Below are positions 34,465-43,411 of a stretch of DNA of 64,000 nucleotides, piece after piece. The DNA comes from Caballeronia hypogeia. GTDB lineage: Bacteria; Pseudomonadota; Gammaproteobacteria; Burkholderiales; Burkholderiaceae. The position numbers and the translations under genes are program-made. The stretch covers positions 248,001-312,000 of the forward strand of contig NZ_FCOA02000004.1 of assembly GCF_001544875.2 (NCBI RefSeq), written 5' to 3'. How positions within the stretch are numbered: the first letter of the stretch is position 1; each line of letters begins with the position of its first letter. The notes under the pieces are model-generated. The model was given only the letters and a program-made list of their open reading frames with translations, was not told the origin of the DNA and ran no database searches.

Positions 34465-35964
34465 ATGACTGATTTTCTGTCTGCGAGCGAGTATCACCGA
34501 ATCGCACATGACCTGAAACTGCCGACCTCCGCCATCATCGATGGCAAGCTCTGCGGAGCATTGTCGGGCGAGACGTTTACTACCACCAACCCCGCAACGG
34601 GCGAGCGCCTCGCGGACGTGCCGGCCTGTGCCAGCGCGGATGTCGATGTGGCCGTGGCAAGCGCGCGCGCCGCATTCAACGACGGCCGCTGGTCGAAGCT
34701 GCATCCCGCTGAACGTAAGCAGGCCATCCTTCGTCTGGCGGATCTCGTCGAAAAAAGCGCGCTCGAACTTTCCGTCATGGAAAGTCTCGATGCCGGCAAG
34801 ACGATCTTCGACTGCCAGATGGTGGACGTTCCGGAGACCGTCAACGTGCTTCGCTGGCACGCCGAGGCGATCGACAAGATCTACGATCAGGTTTCCCCTG
34901 CATCGGACGATCACATCTCAATGATCGTGCGTGAACCGGTCGGTGTCGTCGGCCTCGTCCTGCCGTGGAATTTCCCGCTGCTGATGCTGGCATGGAAGAT
35001 TGGCCCGTCGCTCGCGGCAGGTTGTTCGCTCGTCGTGAAGCCGGCCGTCGAAACTTCGCTTACTACGATGCGAGTCGCCGAGCTCGCGCTCGAAGCAGGC
35101 ATTCCCCCGGGCGTGTTCAATGTCGTGACCGGCAGCGGCCGTTCGGTGGGCGAGTCGATCGGCCGCCATCCCGACATCGATATGGTGTCGTTCACCGGAT
35201 CGACCGCTACGGGACGGCGCTTCCTTACCTACTCGTCGGAAAGCAATCTCAAGGAAGTCGTGCTCGAGATGGGCGGCAAGAACCCTTGCATCGTCATGCC
35301 CGACGCAACGAACCTCGACGCCGTGGCCGGCCACATCGTCAATGGCGCGCTCTGGAATATGGGCGAGAACTGCTCGGCGATCGCGCGGCTGATCGTGCAT
35401 CGCGACATCAAGGCGGTATTGCTCGAGAAGATGCTGAAGCTCGCCGCCGAATGGCGCGTGGGAGATCCGCTCGATCCCGCCAACCGCGTTGGACCGCTGG
35501 TGTCGAAGCAGCATTACGAGAAGGTCGAGTCGTATCTCTCGGGCGACATCAACCTTCTCTTCGGCGGTGAGACGAGTGAAGGGCGCTATGTCCACCCGAC
35601 CATCGTTGACGTTGAAAGCAACGACGCGAAGCTCGCGCGCGAGGAAATCTTCGGGCCGATCCTGTCGGTGATCACGGTGGACAGCCTGAAGGAAGCGATC
35701 GACATCGCGAACGACACCGAATACGGCCTGTGCGCTTCCGTTTTCGCGGGTAATGGCAAGCGGGCATTGCGAGCCGCGCGTGCGATCCGCGCGGGCACCG
35801 TGACGGTGAACTCCTTTGGCGAAGGCGACATTACCACCCCGTTCGGCGGCTACAAGCAATCGGGCTTTGGCGGGCGTGACAACTCGCTTCATGCACACGA
35901 CCAGTACACGCAGCTCAAGACCATCTGGCTCGATCTGAGCGACGATGAAACCGACGAAGTGTGA
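34465..35964 (+). CDS. NAD-dependent aldehyde dehydrogenase, PuuC/KauB-like
   Basis: A 499-residue aldehyde dehydrogenase. Visible motifs: VLPWNFPLLMLAWKIGPSLA (oxyanion Asn and cofactor lysine region), FTGSTATGRR, Glu268 in LEMGGKNP, nucleophile Cys303 in GENCSAIARL, and EEIFGPILSV. The overall pattern is closest to gamma-glutamyl-gamma-aminobutyraldehyde dehydrogenase (PuuC) and relatives. GGAG precedes the ATG at 34465. It shares an upstream element with the FAD oxidoreductase gene at 38055, so both are probably induced together in amine or amino-acid breakdown. Confidence 0.86.
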   Translation: MTDFLSASEYHRIAHDLKLPTSAIIDGKLCGALSGETFTTTNPATGERLADVPACASADVDVAVASARAAFNDGRWSKLHPAERKQAILRLADLVEKSALELSVMESLDAGKTIFDCQMVDVPETVNVLRWHAEAIDKIYDQVSPASDDHISMIVREPVGVVGLVLPWNFPLLMLAWKIGPSLAAGCSLVVKPAVETSLTTMRVAELALEAGIPPGVFNVVTGSGRSVGESIGRHPDIDMVSFTGSTATGRRFLTYSSESNLKEVVLEMGGKNPCIVMPDATNLDAVAGHIVNGALWNMGENCSAIARLIVHRDIKAVLLEKMLKLAAEWRVGDPLDPANRVGPLVSKQHYEKVESYLSGDINLLFGGETSEGRYVHPTIVDVESNDAKLAREEIFGPILSVITVDSLKEAIDIANDTEYGLCASVFAGNGKRALRAARAIRAGTVTVNSFGEGDITTPFGGYKQSGFGGRDNSLHAHDQYTQLKTIWLDLSDDETDEV

Positions 35965-36277
35965 GACGCCTGTCTGACTTCGGATAGCGGCACGGGGCGC
36001 AAGGTCCCGTCCGGTCATTCACAAGCGATGCGGTTTTAACGAGCTGCATCGCAATCAGCTACCAGCGACGCCCGTCGTTCATACGCCATCCATCCGCGAC
36101 ATGGTGCGACTCATCTCGCGCGTCTTGTCCGATATCGAACGAATTAGAGCCCATTGCCCTGCCGAAACGATCGTGCGGGAAAAAGGGCCTCGCGTAGAGA
36201 CCGTTCGGCGCTGCGGCGCGAGCGCACAAGCCGAGCTTTCCCCAGGCGCCGGCTGAATGAAAACAGAAGGAGCAACT
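35965..36277. other. intergenic region before the MFS gene
   Basis: 313 bases with no supported gene. It contains CGATATCGAACGA at about 36129-36141, which echoes the ATATCG block of the shared element in inverted orientation, and AAGGAG as the ribosome binding site of the next gene. Nothing else recognised. Confidence 0.4.
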
Positions 36278-37639
36278 ATGTCATCGCAAAGTAAGACTTT
36301 GAGCGCAATCGGCGAAATCTCCGCGCCGGAGACGTCGGCCGCGTTCAAACGACGCTTCATGATGAGGATGATTTTCGTCCTGACAGGCGGCATGTTTCTC
36401 GACGGCTATATCCTCGGGATCGTTGGCCCCGTCAGTAGCAGGCTGACCGCCGAGCTCGGCGTTTCGATGTTCTGGGAGGGCCTGATTGCCGCCGGCGCAT
36501 TGTTCGGCATCTTGTTTGGCTCTCCGCTTGGCGGCTGGGCCGCCGACAAGTACGGCCGCAAACCGCTTTTCATGGCGGACATGGGCCTGTTCCTGATTTC
36601 TTCCGCCTTGCAGTTCTTCGTCAGCTCACCGCTCCAGCTCTTCATCGTGCGGCTCCTGATGGGCGTCGCGATAGGCGCGGAATACTCGGTCGGCTGGCCG
36701 CTCATGTCGGAATTCGCGCCCTCCCGGCTACGAGGACGACTCATGGGCTTGACTCAGGTCGCGTGGTACGCCGGCTTCATGATCGCCTTCGCCGTTGGAT
36801 TCGCGCTGAATGAATCTACCCATCTGGGTTGGCGCTTCATCCTGGGTACGAGTTCGTTCATCGCGGCGATCCTGTTCGTCGCCCGCGTGGGACTGCCGGA
36901 GTCACCGCGCTGGCTGTGGAACCAGAAGCGGGTCCGCGAGGCGCGAGCGGTTGCCCGACGGTACATGGAAAGTGCCGCGGACGCGGCGGACGTCGAGCGC
37001 GAATGCGCCGCCGTGCACGGCGCGGGACTCGGGATGCTGTTCTCGGCGAAATACTGGCGCGCCACGCTGTTCATGTCGATGTTCTGGTTCTGCGCCGTCA
37101 CCCCTTACTTCGCGATCGGCACGTTCGCAGACAGCGTGCTTCAGCGGTACGGCCTCGGTGGCGGGCTCGCTGGCGGGATCGGTCTCTCCGCGGTTGCTCT
37201 GGCCGGAGTCGTGGTGACGGTCCTGTTGATCGACAAGCTCGGCCGGCGCACGCTGACTGTACCGCCTCAGTGGCTGTGCACCGTTGTGCTCGCGATCATC
37301 GGCTTGTGGACTGGCGCGCCGCCCGTGGCGGTACTGGTGTTGTTCCTCGTGTTCTCGTTTTTCAACGCGGGCTACAACACCCTGACTGGCGTCTACCCCG
37401 GCGAGGTCTTCCCGACCGAGGTCCGCTGTATCGGGACTGGCTTCGCGGCCGCCGTCAGCCGCGTCGGAGCGGGTCTCGGCACCTTTCTTCTGCCGTGGTC
37501 GATGAGTCACATCGGCGCCTCGGGAACGATGCTGATCGCCGCGGGGATCGCCGGCCTCGGCGCTGCGTTGTCACAGTGGCTTGCGCCCGAAACCAGGGGC
37601 AAGAGCCTCTCGGAGACGGCCGCTGGCTTTACCCACTAG
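36278..37639 (+). CDS. MFS transporter (sugar/aromatic-acid porter type)
   Basis: A 453-residue MFS permease: MFLDGYILGIVGPVSSRLTA near helix 1, GGWAADKYGRKPLF between helices 2 and 3, and the mid-loop RLRGRLMGLTQVAWYAGFM. The C-terminal PGEVFPTEVRCIGTGFAAAV and PETRGKSL are sugar-porter-family hallmarks. AAGGAG lies five bases before the ATG at 36278. It is placed between two catabolic enzymes with which it is probably functionally linked; the substrate is unknown. Confidence 0.85.
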   Translation: MSSQSKTLSAIGEISAPETSAAFKRRFMMRMIFVLTGGMFLDGYILGIVGPVSSRLTAELGVSMFWEGLIAAGALFGILFGSPLGGWAADKYGRKPLFMADMGLFLISSALQFFVSSPLQLFIVRLLMGVAIGAEYSVGWPLMSEFAPSRLRGRLMGLTQVAWYAGFMIAFAVGFALNESTHLGWRFILGTSSFIAAILFVARVGLPESPRWLWNQKRVREARAVARRYMESAADAADVERECAAVHGAGLGMLFSAKYWRATLFMSMFWFCAVTPYFAIGTFADSVLQRYGLGGGLAGGIGLSAVALAGVVVTVLLIDKLGRRTLTVPPQWLCTVVLAIIGLWTGAPPVAVLVLFLVFSFFNAGYNTLTGVYPGEVFPTEVRCIGTGFAAAVSRVGAGLGTFLLPWSMSHIGASGTMLIAAGIAGLGAALSQWLAPETRGKSLSETAAGFTH

Positions 37640-38054
37640 CGCGAAGCCGGAACCAATTCGACTGAACATTCAATCAGGCCCGCGTCGCCACCCGCTCTTT
37701 CATAACGAAAAGTAGCGTTACGTCCCAACAAAATGTCGGTGGTGACGTGAGGTCGATTTCGATATCGTTGTACGCAAGATGTCCCCGAAAACGGGGCGAA
37801 AATAGCCTGCGGCAAGCCGATTCTGGAGACAAGGTTTGCCGTTGGAGATGCCTTAAAAATAGTAGAAGAGCACGCAATGTTTTCTCAACCGACGTTCGCG
37901 ATCGAGGATGACTTGATCGGCCCGGTTTGGCGGACCGCCAGGCCGCTTCAGTCGCTGCTGTCCTGCTTGTTTGTGCGCGGTATTCGCGCGAGCGCAGCCC
38001 GCGCATCGTCTATCGGCGTTGCGTTGACTGGAATCAACTCCCTTGGAATCGAAA
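37640..38054. other. long leader region before the FAD oxidoreductase gene
   Basis: 415 bases. The first part carries upstream element copy B. A short frame at 37877-38086 lacks homology signals and overlaps the next gene, so it is not called. No terminator for the preceding MFS gene is evident. Confidence 0.5.
37702..37781 (+). promoter_or_regulatory. upstream element copy B (before the FAD oxidoreductase gene)
   Basis: Partner of the element at 34346-34425; same length, gapless, about 65% identical. It lies 273 bases before the ATG of the FAD oxidoreductase, so a long untranslated leader or a missed small gene would intervene if this is the promoter. Confidence 0.55.
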
Positions 38055-39374
38055 ATGCAGAAGGTCACCTCAACGCCCGCGGATGATTCCGCGTGTGGCT
38101 GGTATCACCTTAGCGGTCCCCGCAATCCCCGGCCGTCGCACTCAGGGAAGAAGAACGCGCGCTGGACGGTAGTGGGCGCCGGATACACCGGACTCGCCGC
38201 CGCCCGACAGCTTGCATTGAACTTCCCCGATGAAGAGATCGTGCTTGTGGAAGCGCAGGAAGTGGGCTTCGGTACGGCCGGGCGAAATGCAGGATTCGCA
38301 ATCGATCTTCCGCACGACATCGGCGCCGACGATTACATCGGGGACATCGAGACGGCCAGGGCGACACTCCAGCTGAATCTTCTGGGTCAGTCGATTCTTC
38401 GCAATATCGTCGAGGAGCACGGTATCGACTGCGCCATGCGCGCGTCCGGGAAGTATCAAGCCGCAGTGGAAGGCCGGGGGCTCGCGGTGCTCGACGCCTA
38501 TCGCCGCGGTCTCGACAAGCTCGGCCAGCAATACGAAATGATAGAGGGGAGCGACTTGCCCGGACATATCGGCACGCGCTTCTACAAGCGCGCCCTTTAC
38601 ACGCCGGGAACGATCCTGGTGCAGCCCTCCGCGCTTGTCAAAGGTCTTGCCGACAGTCTGCCGGCCAACGTGACGCTCTACGAGCGCACGCCGATTACCG
38701 AAGTGGAATACGGCAAGAAGGTCGTGCTGGGACATGCCCAGGGGCAGATAGTCACCGACAAGCTGATTCTGGCCAACAACGCGTTCGGCATGCGGTTTGG
38801 ATTCCTCAGACGTTCGATGCTGCCGGTTTTCTTGTACGCTAGCCTCACCAGGCCTCTATCGACGCACGAGCAAGAGGCGTTGGGCGGAAAGTCGTTCTGG
38901 GGTGTCATTCCGGCGGACCCGTTCGGAAGCACGGTTCGGCGCACGCATGACAACCGCATCCTGATTCGCAACAGCTTCAGCTTCAACCCCGATGGCCGCC
39001 CGAAGCAACAGTACCTGGCGCGGATGGCGAAGAAGCATGAGATATCTTTCCGGAGAAGGTTTCCGATGTTGCCCGATGTCGGCTTCGATTACACGTGGAG
39101 CGGGTCGCTGGCGCTTTCTCAGAACCACGAAGGTTTCTTTGGTCAGCTGGGTCCCAACGTCTACGGCGCACTGTGCTGTAACGGTCTGGGCATCACGCGG
39201 GGAACCGTCACCGGAACGTTGCTCGCAGACTGGATCGCTGGAAAGAGCAACGCGCTCGTCGAACATCTCCTGAGATCGCCTGGACCGAAGACGGCGCCTC
39301 CGGAACCATTCCTTTCGTTGGGCGTGAACGCAACGTTATGGTGGGGGCAGCAAATGGCTGGTCTTGAAAGTTGA
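38055..39374 (+). CDS. FAD-dependent amine/amino-acid oxidoreductase, PuuB/DadA-like
   Basis: A 439-residue protein of the DAO family. The FAD-binding motif is VVGAGYTGLAAARQLALNFP with VEAQEVGFGTAGRNAGF, and the C-terminal FAD contact GALCCNGLGITRGTVTG. The arrangement is that of gamma-glutamylputrescine oxidase (PuuB) and relatives; a D-amino-acid dehydrogenase is the main alternative. The ATG at 38055 follows GGAATCGAAA. Neighbours include a PuuC-like dehydrogenase (shared upstream element) and a DapA-family lyase 87 bases downstream. Confidence 0.82.
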   Translation: MQKVTSTPADDSACGWYHLSGPRNPRPSHSGKKNARWTVVGAGYTGLAAARQLALNFPDEEIVLVEAQEVGFGTAGRNAGFAIDLPHDIGADDYIGDIETARATLQLNLLGQSILRNIVEEHGIDCAMRASGKYQAAVEGRGLAVLDAYRRGLDKLGQQYEMIEGSDLPGHIGTRFYKRALYTPGTILVQPSALVKGLADSLPANVTLYERTPITEVEYGKKVVLGHAQGQIVTDKLILANNAFGMRFGFLRRSMLPVFLYASLTRPLSTHEQEALGGKSFWGVIPADPFGSTVRRTHDNRILIRNSFSFNPDGRPKQQYLARMAKKHEISFRRRFPMLPDVGFDYTWSGSLALSQNHEGFFGQLGPNVYGALCCNGLGITRGTVTGTLLADWIAGKSNALVEHLLRSPGPKTAPPEPFLSLGVNATLWWGQQMAGLES

Positions 39375-39461
39375 GCAAAGGTTCTCTCAGTCACGCATGT
39401 AGAGCAGGCAGCACGACACACGGTTCATCACTCGTCCCATTTTTTTAGCAGAGGCTGGAAC

Positions 39462-40370
39462 ATGAAATTCGAAGGCATTTACACTCCCGCGATCACGCCC
39501 TTGTCGAGCGATGGGACTATCGACAAACAAGCATTTGCCGAAGTTATCGAGTATCTGATCGCATCGAAGGTGCATGGCATCATCATTGGCGGTTCCACCG
39601 GCGAATACTATTCGCATACGCCTCAGGAGCGCTTCGATCTGGCATCCCATGCCAGGGAGATCATTGGTTCGAGGCTGCCGCTCATTGTCGGGACCGGCGC
39701 GATTCGTACTGAAGACTCGGTCGAGTACGCAAAGGCCGCCAAATCCATCGGGGCGGACGCGATCCTCGTCAGCTCGCCTCCTTATGCATTGCCGACCGAG
39801 GAAGAGAACGCCATCCATGCGCTGGCAGTCGATCAGGCTGCCGGCCTGCCCGCGATGCTCTATAACTATCCCGGGCGCACGAACGCGCTGATGGGGCGAA
39901 AGTTCTTCGAAACGGTGGTTTCGAAATCCAGGAACTTTGTCGCCATCAAGGAGAGCTCGGGCAGTACCGGCCAGTTGCACATGCTTGCGCGCCATTTCCC
40001 GAGCATCAATCTTTCTTGCGGCTGGGACGATCAGGCTCTCGAGTTCTTTGCCTGGGGCGCCCGAAGCTGGGTGTGTGCCGGATCGAACTTCCTGCCTGAA
40101 GAACATATCGCGCTGTATGAGGCATGCGTGGTCCAAAAGGATTTCGACAAGGGCCGTCGAATCATGTCCGCGATGATGCCTTTGATGGACTTCCTCGAAG
40201 ATGCCGGCAAGTTCGTTCAATCGATCAAGCAGGGTTGCGAGTTCGCGGGGCTGCGTACCGGCGGCTTGCGAGCACCGCTGCAGCCGCTCGACGACGAGCA
40301 GAAGCAGACATTGCAGCGAATCGTATCGGCGCTCAAGGACGAGGTGAAAGCGGTCACTGCCGGCAACTAG
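39462..40370 (+). CDS. DapA/NAL-family class I aldolase
   Basis: A 302-residue dihydrodipicolinate synthase-family protein. GGSTGEYY matches the substrate-carboxylate loop, YNYPGRT holds the conserved Tyr, and IKESSG carries the Schiff-base lysine. Pathway enzymes in this family include sialate lyase, 2-keto-3-deoxy-sugar-acid enzymes and 1-pyrroline-4-hydroxy-2-carboxylate deaminase. With a DAO-type dehydrogenase upstream and an aldehyde dehydrogenase nearby, a hydroxyproline-type route is one reading, but the FAD enzyme looks more like PuuB. Substrate unassigned. Confidence 0.82.
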   Translation: MKFEGIYTPAITPLSSDGTIDKQAFAEVIEYLIASKVHGIIIGGSTGEYYSHTPQERFDLASHAREIIGSRLPLIVGTGAIRTEDSVEYAKAAKSIGADAILVSSPPYALPTEEENAIHALAVDQAAGLPAMLYNYPGRTNALMGRKFFETVVSKSRNFVAIKESSGSTGQLHMLARHFPSINLSCGWDDQALEFFAWGARSWVCAGSNFLPEEHIALYEACVVQKDFDKGRRIMSAMMPLMDFLEDAGKFVQSIKQGCEFAGLRTGGLRAPLQPLDDEQKQTLQRIVSALKDEVKAVTAGN

Positions 40371-40377
40371 GAAGACG

Positions 40378-40421
40378 GACTCCGCGCCCGATAGCCGCTG
40401 TGATGGCACAGGCGCGGAGTC
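40378..40421 (+). terminator. stem-loop after the DapA-family gene
   Basis: Perfect 11-bp stem GACTCCGCGCC / GGCGCGGAGTC with a 22-base loop, seven bases after the stop codon. No T-run follows, so it may be a 3'-end stabiliser or Rho-assisted terminator rather than a canonical one. Confidence 0.5.
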
Positions 40422-40595
40422 ACTCACGTTGCGACAAGCATTTATCCGTCACCAAAGCATTACATAGCCGGGAATTGACGATATAGTGAGCCGAATCACG
40501 AGCGTTGCGAATGAATGTTCAGCAAGTTTTTAATCCGGTTCGAGCATGGTGTGTCGGCTCGAACGTATGACTTTCTCTGAACGGAGTGCTCGGTC

Positions 40596-41732
40596 ATGAA
40601 AACGCTTTTCTCCCTCATCGCAGCGTCGGCTCTCTGTTTCACACCACTCATGGCGAGCGCGCAGCAAAGCGTTCGCATCGGCGTGTCCGCGCCGCTCACC
40701 GGTTTGGGCGCGGCCAACGGCAAGGACATCGAAAACGGTGTGCGACTCGCGGTGGAAGAGGCGAACGCCCAACACCTCAACATCGGAGGTCAGCCGGTTC
40801 AGTTCGAGCTCGTCTCGGTCGACGATCAGGGCGATCCGCGCATAGGCGTTCAGGTCGCGCAGAAACTCGTCGATGATGGCGTAGTGGCGGTCGTGGGCTA
40901 TTACAACTCCGGCGTCGCGCTGCCTTCCTCGCCAATTTTCGCGAAAGCGGGCATTCCGCTGATCGATCCTGCCGCGACCAATCCGGCTATCACGCGCCAG
41001 GGCTTGAACAACGTGTTTCGCATCATCGCGACCGACACGCAGAATTCCGGCAACGCCGGCACCTATGCCGTGAAGGTCACGAAGGCCAAGCGGATCGCGG
41101 TAATGGACGACCGGACAGCGTTCGGACAAGGCGCAGTCGAAGAATTCAAGAAGGCCGTGCAGGCAGCCGGTGGTCAGGTCGTGTCCGAGGAATACACCAA
41201 CGACAAGGCCGTCGAGTTCAATGCCCAGCTGACGAACATCAAGGCGGCCAACGCCGACCTTCTGTACTTCGGCGGGCTAGATGGCCAGGCAGGTCTCATC
41301 GTCAAGCGCATGAAGCAGCTCGGCATACACGCACAGTTCGTCGGAAGCGGCGGCATCGCGGATAGCGTTTTCATCAGCTCGGCGGGAAGCGCGGCAGAAG
41401 GCGCGATGGCATGGGAGTACGGCCGGCCCGTCGATTCATTGCCCGAAGGCCGTGCATTCGCGCAAAAATTCAAGAAGCGCTTCGGGGCGGATACGCTGAC
41501 CTATGCGCCGTTCGCGTATGACTGCGCGTGGCTCGCCATCACCGCCATGAAACAGGCGAATTCCGTGAAGCCGGCTGTCTTCATGCAAACGCTGCGCTCG
41601 ATTAAGTACGACGGCATCACCGGCCATATCTCATTCGACAAATACGGCGATCTCAACAATCCGACATCGACGCTCTATCAGGTCAAGTCGATGAAATGGC
41701 AGCCGGTTACGACGATCGGCGCGGAGAAGTAA
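40596..41732 (+). CDS. branched-chain-amino-acid-type ABC transporter substrate-binding protein
   Basis: A 378-residue periplasmic binding protein of the LivK family. Signal peptide MKTLFSLIAASALCFTPLMA with ASAQQ cleavage, then VRIGVSAPLTGLGAANGKDI and the typical domain pattern (VVAVVGYYNSGVALPSSPIF, DRTAFGQGAVEEFKKAV). No permease or ATPase genes accompany it in this window, so it must pair with a transporter encoded elsewhere. It lies in the catabolic set that begins at 34465. A GlxA-type regulator gene converges on it. Confidence 0.87.
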   Translation: MKTLFSLIAASALCFTPLMASAQQSVRIGVSAPLTGLGAANGKDIENGVRLAVEEANAQHLNIGGQPVQFELVSVDDQGDPRIGVQVAQKLVDDGVVAVVGYYNSGVALPSSPIFAKAGIPLIDPAATNPAITRQGLNNVFRIIATDTQNSGNAGTYAVKVTKAKRIAVMDDRTAFGQGAVEEFKKAVQAAGGQVVSEEYTNDKAVEFNAQLTNIKAANADLLYFGGLDGQAGLIVKRMKQLGIHAQFVGSGGIADSVFISSAGSAAEGAMAWEYGRPVDSLPEGRAFAQKFKKRFGADTLTYAPFAYDCAWLAITAMKQANSVKPAVFMQTLRSIKYDGITGHISFDKYGDLNNPTSTLYQVKSMKWQPVTTIGAEK

Positions 41733-41755
41733 AAGATGAAAGGGGCGTGATGCAT

Positions 41756-42721
41756 TCACCGCAATTCCGCGCGGAGATCCCGCACGCCACGCCCCAGCCG
41801 TTCCCGTAATAAGGTTCGCAACGTCGCGCCATCCACATAACCGACTTCCGCCGCGATCGCATCGATATCGAGCCCGCTTCCATGCAGGAGAGATTGCGCG
41901 CGCTCCACACGCAAGTCCTGAAAGTACGAAAGCGGCGACTTTCCGAGCACCGCTTCGCAGCGCCGTTGCAACGTGCGCGTGCTGGTGGCGAGCGCGCCCG
42001 CGGCCGCCTGCAGCGAGAACCCCTCCTTGAGATGATCACGCGCCCACTTCTCGAAGCGCATGACGAGCGGGTCGGCCTGCGCGAGATGATTGGGAATGAT
42101 GTAAGGCGCCTGCGACGTGCGGATATCGGCGAGCAGATAGCGCGAGACGAGCGCCGCGAGTTCAGGGCTCGCCTGACGCGTCAGCCACAGCGCGAGATCG
42201 AGATGCCCCATTGCCGCGCCGGTCGTGACCACGCGTCCCGATGAAACCAGCATGCGCGATTCGTCGAGCAATACTTTCGGATAGCGTTGCCGGAAGAATG
42301 GAGCGAGCGACCAGGTCGTGGTCGCTTCGCGATGATCGAGCAGGCCGGACTCCGCGAGAAGAAATGTGCCGATGCAGGACGCAGCCACGCGCACGCCTTC
42401 GTCATGCCACTTCTGCAAAAGCATCTTCGCATCGTGAACATCGCGGCGTTCGAGCGCGGGCAGCAGCGTTTCGGGGGTCGTGGCCCGCAACGCCGGAACG
42501 ATGACCCAGTCCGGTTTCAGCGCCGGATCGACCGGCGTAACGGGCACGATGAATCCTTGCGCGGTCTTCACCTTGCGACGCACGGCGATGGTCGTCACGT
42601 CGAAGCGGGGCGCGCCGCCCATCAGCTTCGCGGAGAGTGCGTTGGCAGTGGAAAGGACGTCGAGCGTGACGGTGAGGCCGGTATCGAACAGGCCTTCGAG
42701 GGCGAGAACGGCGACGCGCAT
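41756..42721 (-). CDS. GlxA-family transcriptional regulator (DJ-1/PfpI plus AraC HTH)
   Basis: A 321-residue protein: N-terminal DJ-1/PfpI-like domain (about 1-190, with VRVAASCIGTFLLAESGLLD carrying the elbow Cys) and C-terminal AraC helix-turn-helix pair (about 215-310, with TSTRTLQRRCEAVLGKSPLS). Regulators of this type govern amino-acid and amine catabolism in Burkholderia and Pseudomonas. It could control the 34-41 kb genes or be unrelated. It is divergent from the small gene at 42844 with 122 bases between starts. Confidence 0.87.
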   Translation of the reverse strand: MRVAVLALEGLFDTGLTVTLDVLSTANALSAKLMGGAPRFDVTTIAVRRKVKTAQGFIVPVTPVDPALKPDWVIVPALRATTPETLLPALERRDVHDAKMLLQKWHDEGVRVAASCIGTFLLAESGLLDHREATTTWSLAPFFRQRYPKVLLDESRMLVSSGRVVTTGAAMGHLDLALWLTRQASPELAALVSRYLLADIRTSQAPYIIPNHLAQADPLVMRFEKWARDHLKEGFSLQAAAGALATSTRTLQRRCEAVLGKSPLSYFQDLRVERAQSLLHGSGLDIDAIAAEVGYVDGATLRTLLRERLGRGVRDLRAELR

Positions 42722-42843
42722 TTCGCAAACTCCGTATTGGCGTAAATGACGGCAAAGATGTCATTTGCGACTATACAGAAAAGCCCGGGCCGACGCTACG
42801 ATGAGCTCCGCAGTATCACTCAACCCGTACCGTGGAGGTCAAC

Positions 42844-43137
42844 ATGAAGGTCATGGCAATCGGTTCGATCCTGAAGCCGCTCAGCGACGAACAGCGGCAG
42901 CAAGTCATGCCCAGGGAAGTGCCCGACACGCTCAGGCTTTATCTCGATGGCCTGATCGAGCAATTCTGGTTTCGGCAGGACAAGCCGGGCGTGGTGTTTC
43001 TGATGAACGTGGAATCAGTGGAGAAGGCGCGGGAGGCGGTGGAGGCGTTGCCGCTCGTCACCGCGGGTTTCGCAAGCTATGAGTTGCTGCAGGTCGGCCC
43101 GCTCGCGCCCCTCGGCCGGCTGATTCAGGGTATGTGA
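42844..43137 (+). CDS. YciI/muconolactone-isomerase-like small protein
   Basis: A 97-residue dimeric alpha/beta-barrel-type protein: MKVMAIGSILKPLSDEQRQQ, DGLIEQFWFRQDKPGVVFLM and SVEKAREAVEALPLV fit the YciI/muconolactone isomerase fold. GGAGG is five bases before the ATG at 42844. Divergent from the GlxA-type regulator and therefore a likely target. No catalytic residue assignment is possible. Confidence 0.72.
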   Translation: MKVMAIGSILKPLSDEQRQQVMPREVPDTLRLYLDGLIEQFWFRQDKPGVVFLMNVESVEKAREAVEALPLVTAGFASYELLQVGPLAPLGRLIQGM

Positions 43138-43149
43138 AACCGGTGAAAA

Positions 43150-43187
43150 GCGCCGGGAACGAGCCGCTTTCCGGCGCATTGGTTTTT
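43150..43187 (+). terminator. Rho-independent terminator after the small YciI-like gene
   Basis: GCGCCGG (43150-43156) pairs with CCGGCGC (43171-43177); T-run at 43183-43187. Eleven bases past the stop codon region. Confidence 0.6.
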
Positions 43188-43254
43188 ATGTCAGGAAGCT
43201 AAGATGCTTCCTGTCTCCTCTTGCTTCTTCTCCTCCAGGGAAAAAGCGACCTTC

Positions 43255-43297
43255 ACGCCGTGCGGATGAGTCTTCCGCACGGCGTTTTTTCTTTTTT
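43255..43297 (+). terminator. second strong terminator
   Basis: ACGCCGTGCGGA pairs with TCCGCACGGCGT around a seven-base loop, followed by TTTTTTCTTTTTT. It insulates the dicarboxylate cluster from upstream transcription. Confidence 0.82.
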
Positions 43298-43341
43298 ACC
43301 CGACGCGACTTAAACAAGGGTTTACCGCAGGTCGAACCCGC

Positions 43342-43370
43342 TTGACGTCACCCGCTCCGCGCCCGATACT
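43342..43370 (+). promoter_or_regulatory. probable sigma-70 promoter of the MaoC/dicarboxylate operon
   Basis: TTGACG at 43342-43347, 17-base spacer, GATACT at 43365-43370. Good match to -35/-10 consensus and spacing, 42 bases before the ATG of the hydratase. The -10 overlaps the inverted repeat at 43368. Confidence 0.65.
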
Positions 43371-43385
43371 TTGTCCGTACAAAGT
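43368..43385. promoter_or_regulatory. operator-like perfect inverted repeat
   Basis: ACTTTGT-CCGT-ACAAAGT: seven-base perfect arms covering the -10 end and the expected transcription start. A repressor here would block initiation. The GntR-UTRA gene at 49218, within the same cluster, is the natural candidate ligand-controlled repressor; inference. Confidence 0.6.
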
Positions 43386-43411
43386 GACGTTTGAGACAGG
43401 AGACTTGAAAG

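Noticed and set aside
37877-38086. 69-codon frame before the FAD oxidoreductase
   Set aside because: It overlaps the gene start, has no homology signal and weak start context.
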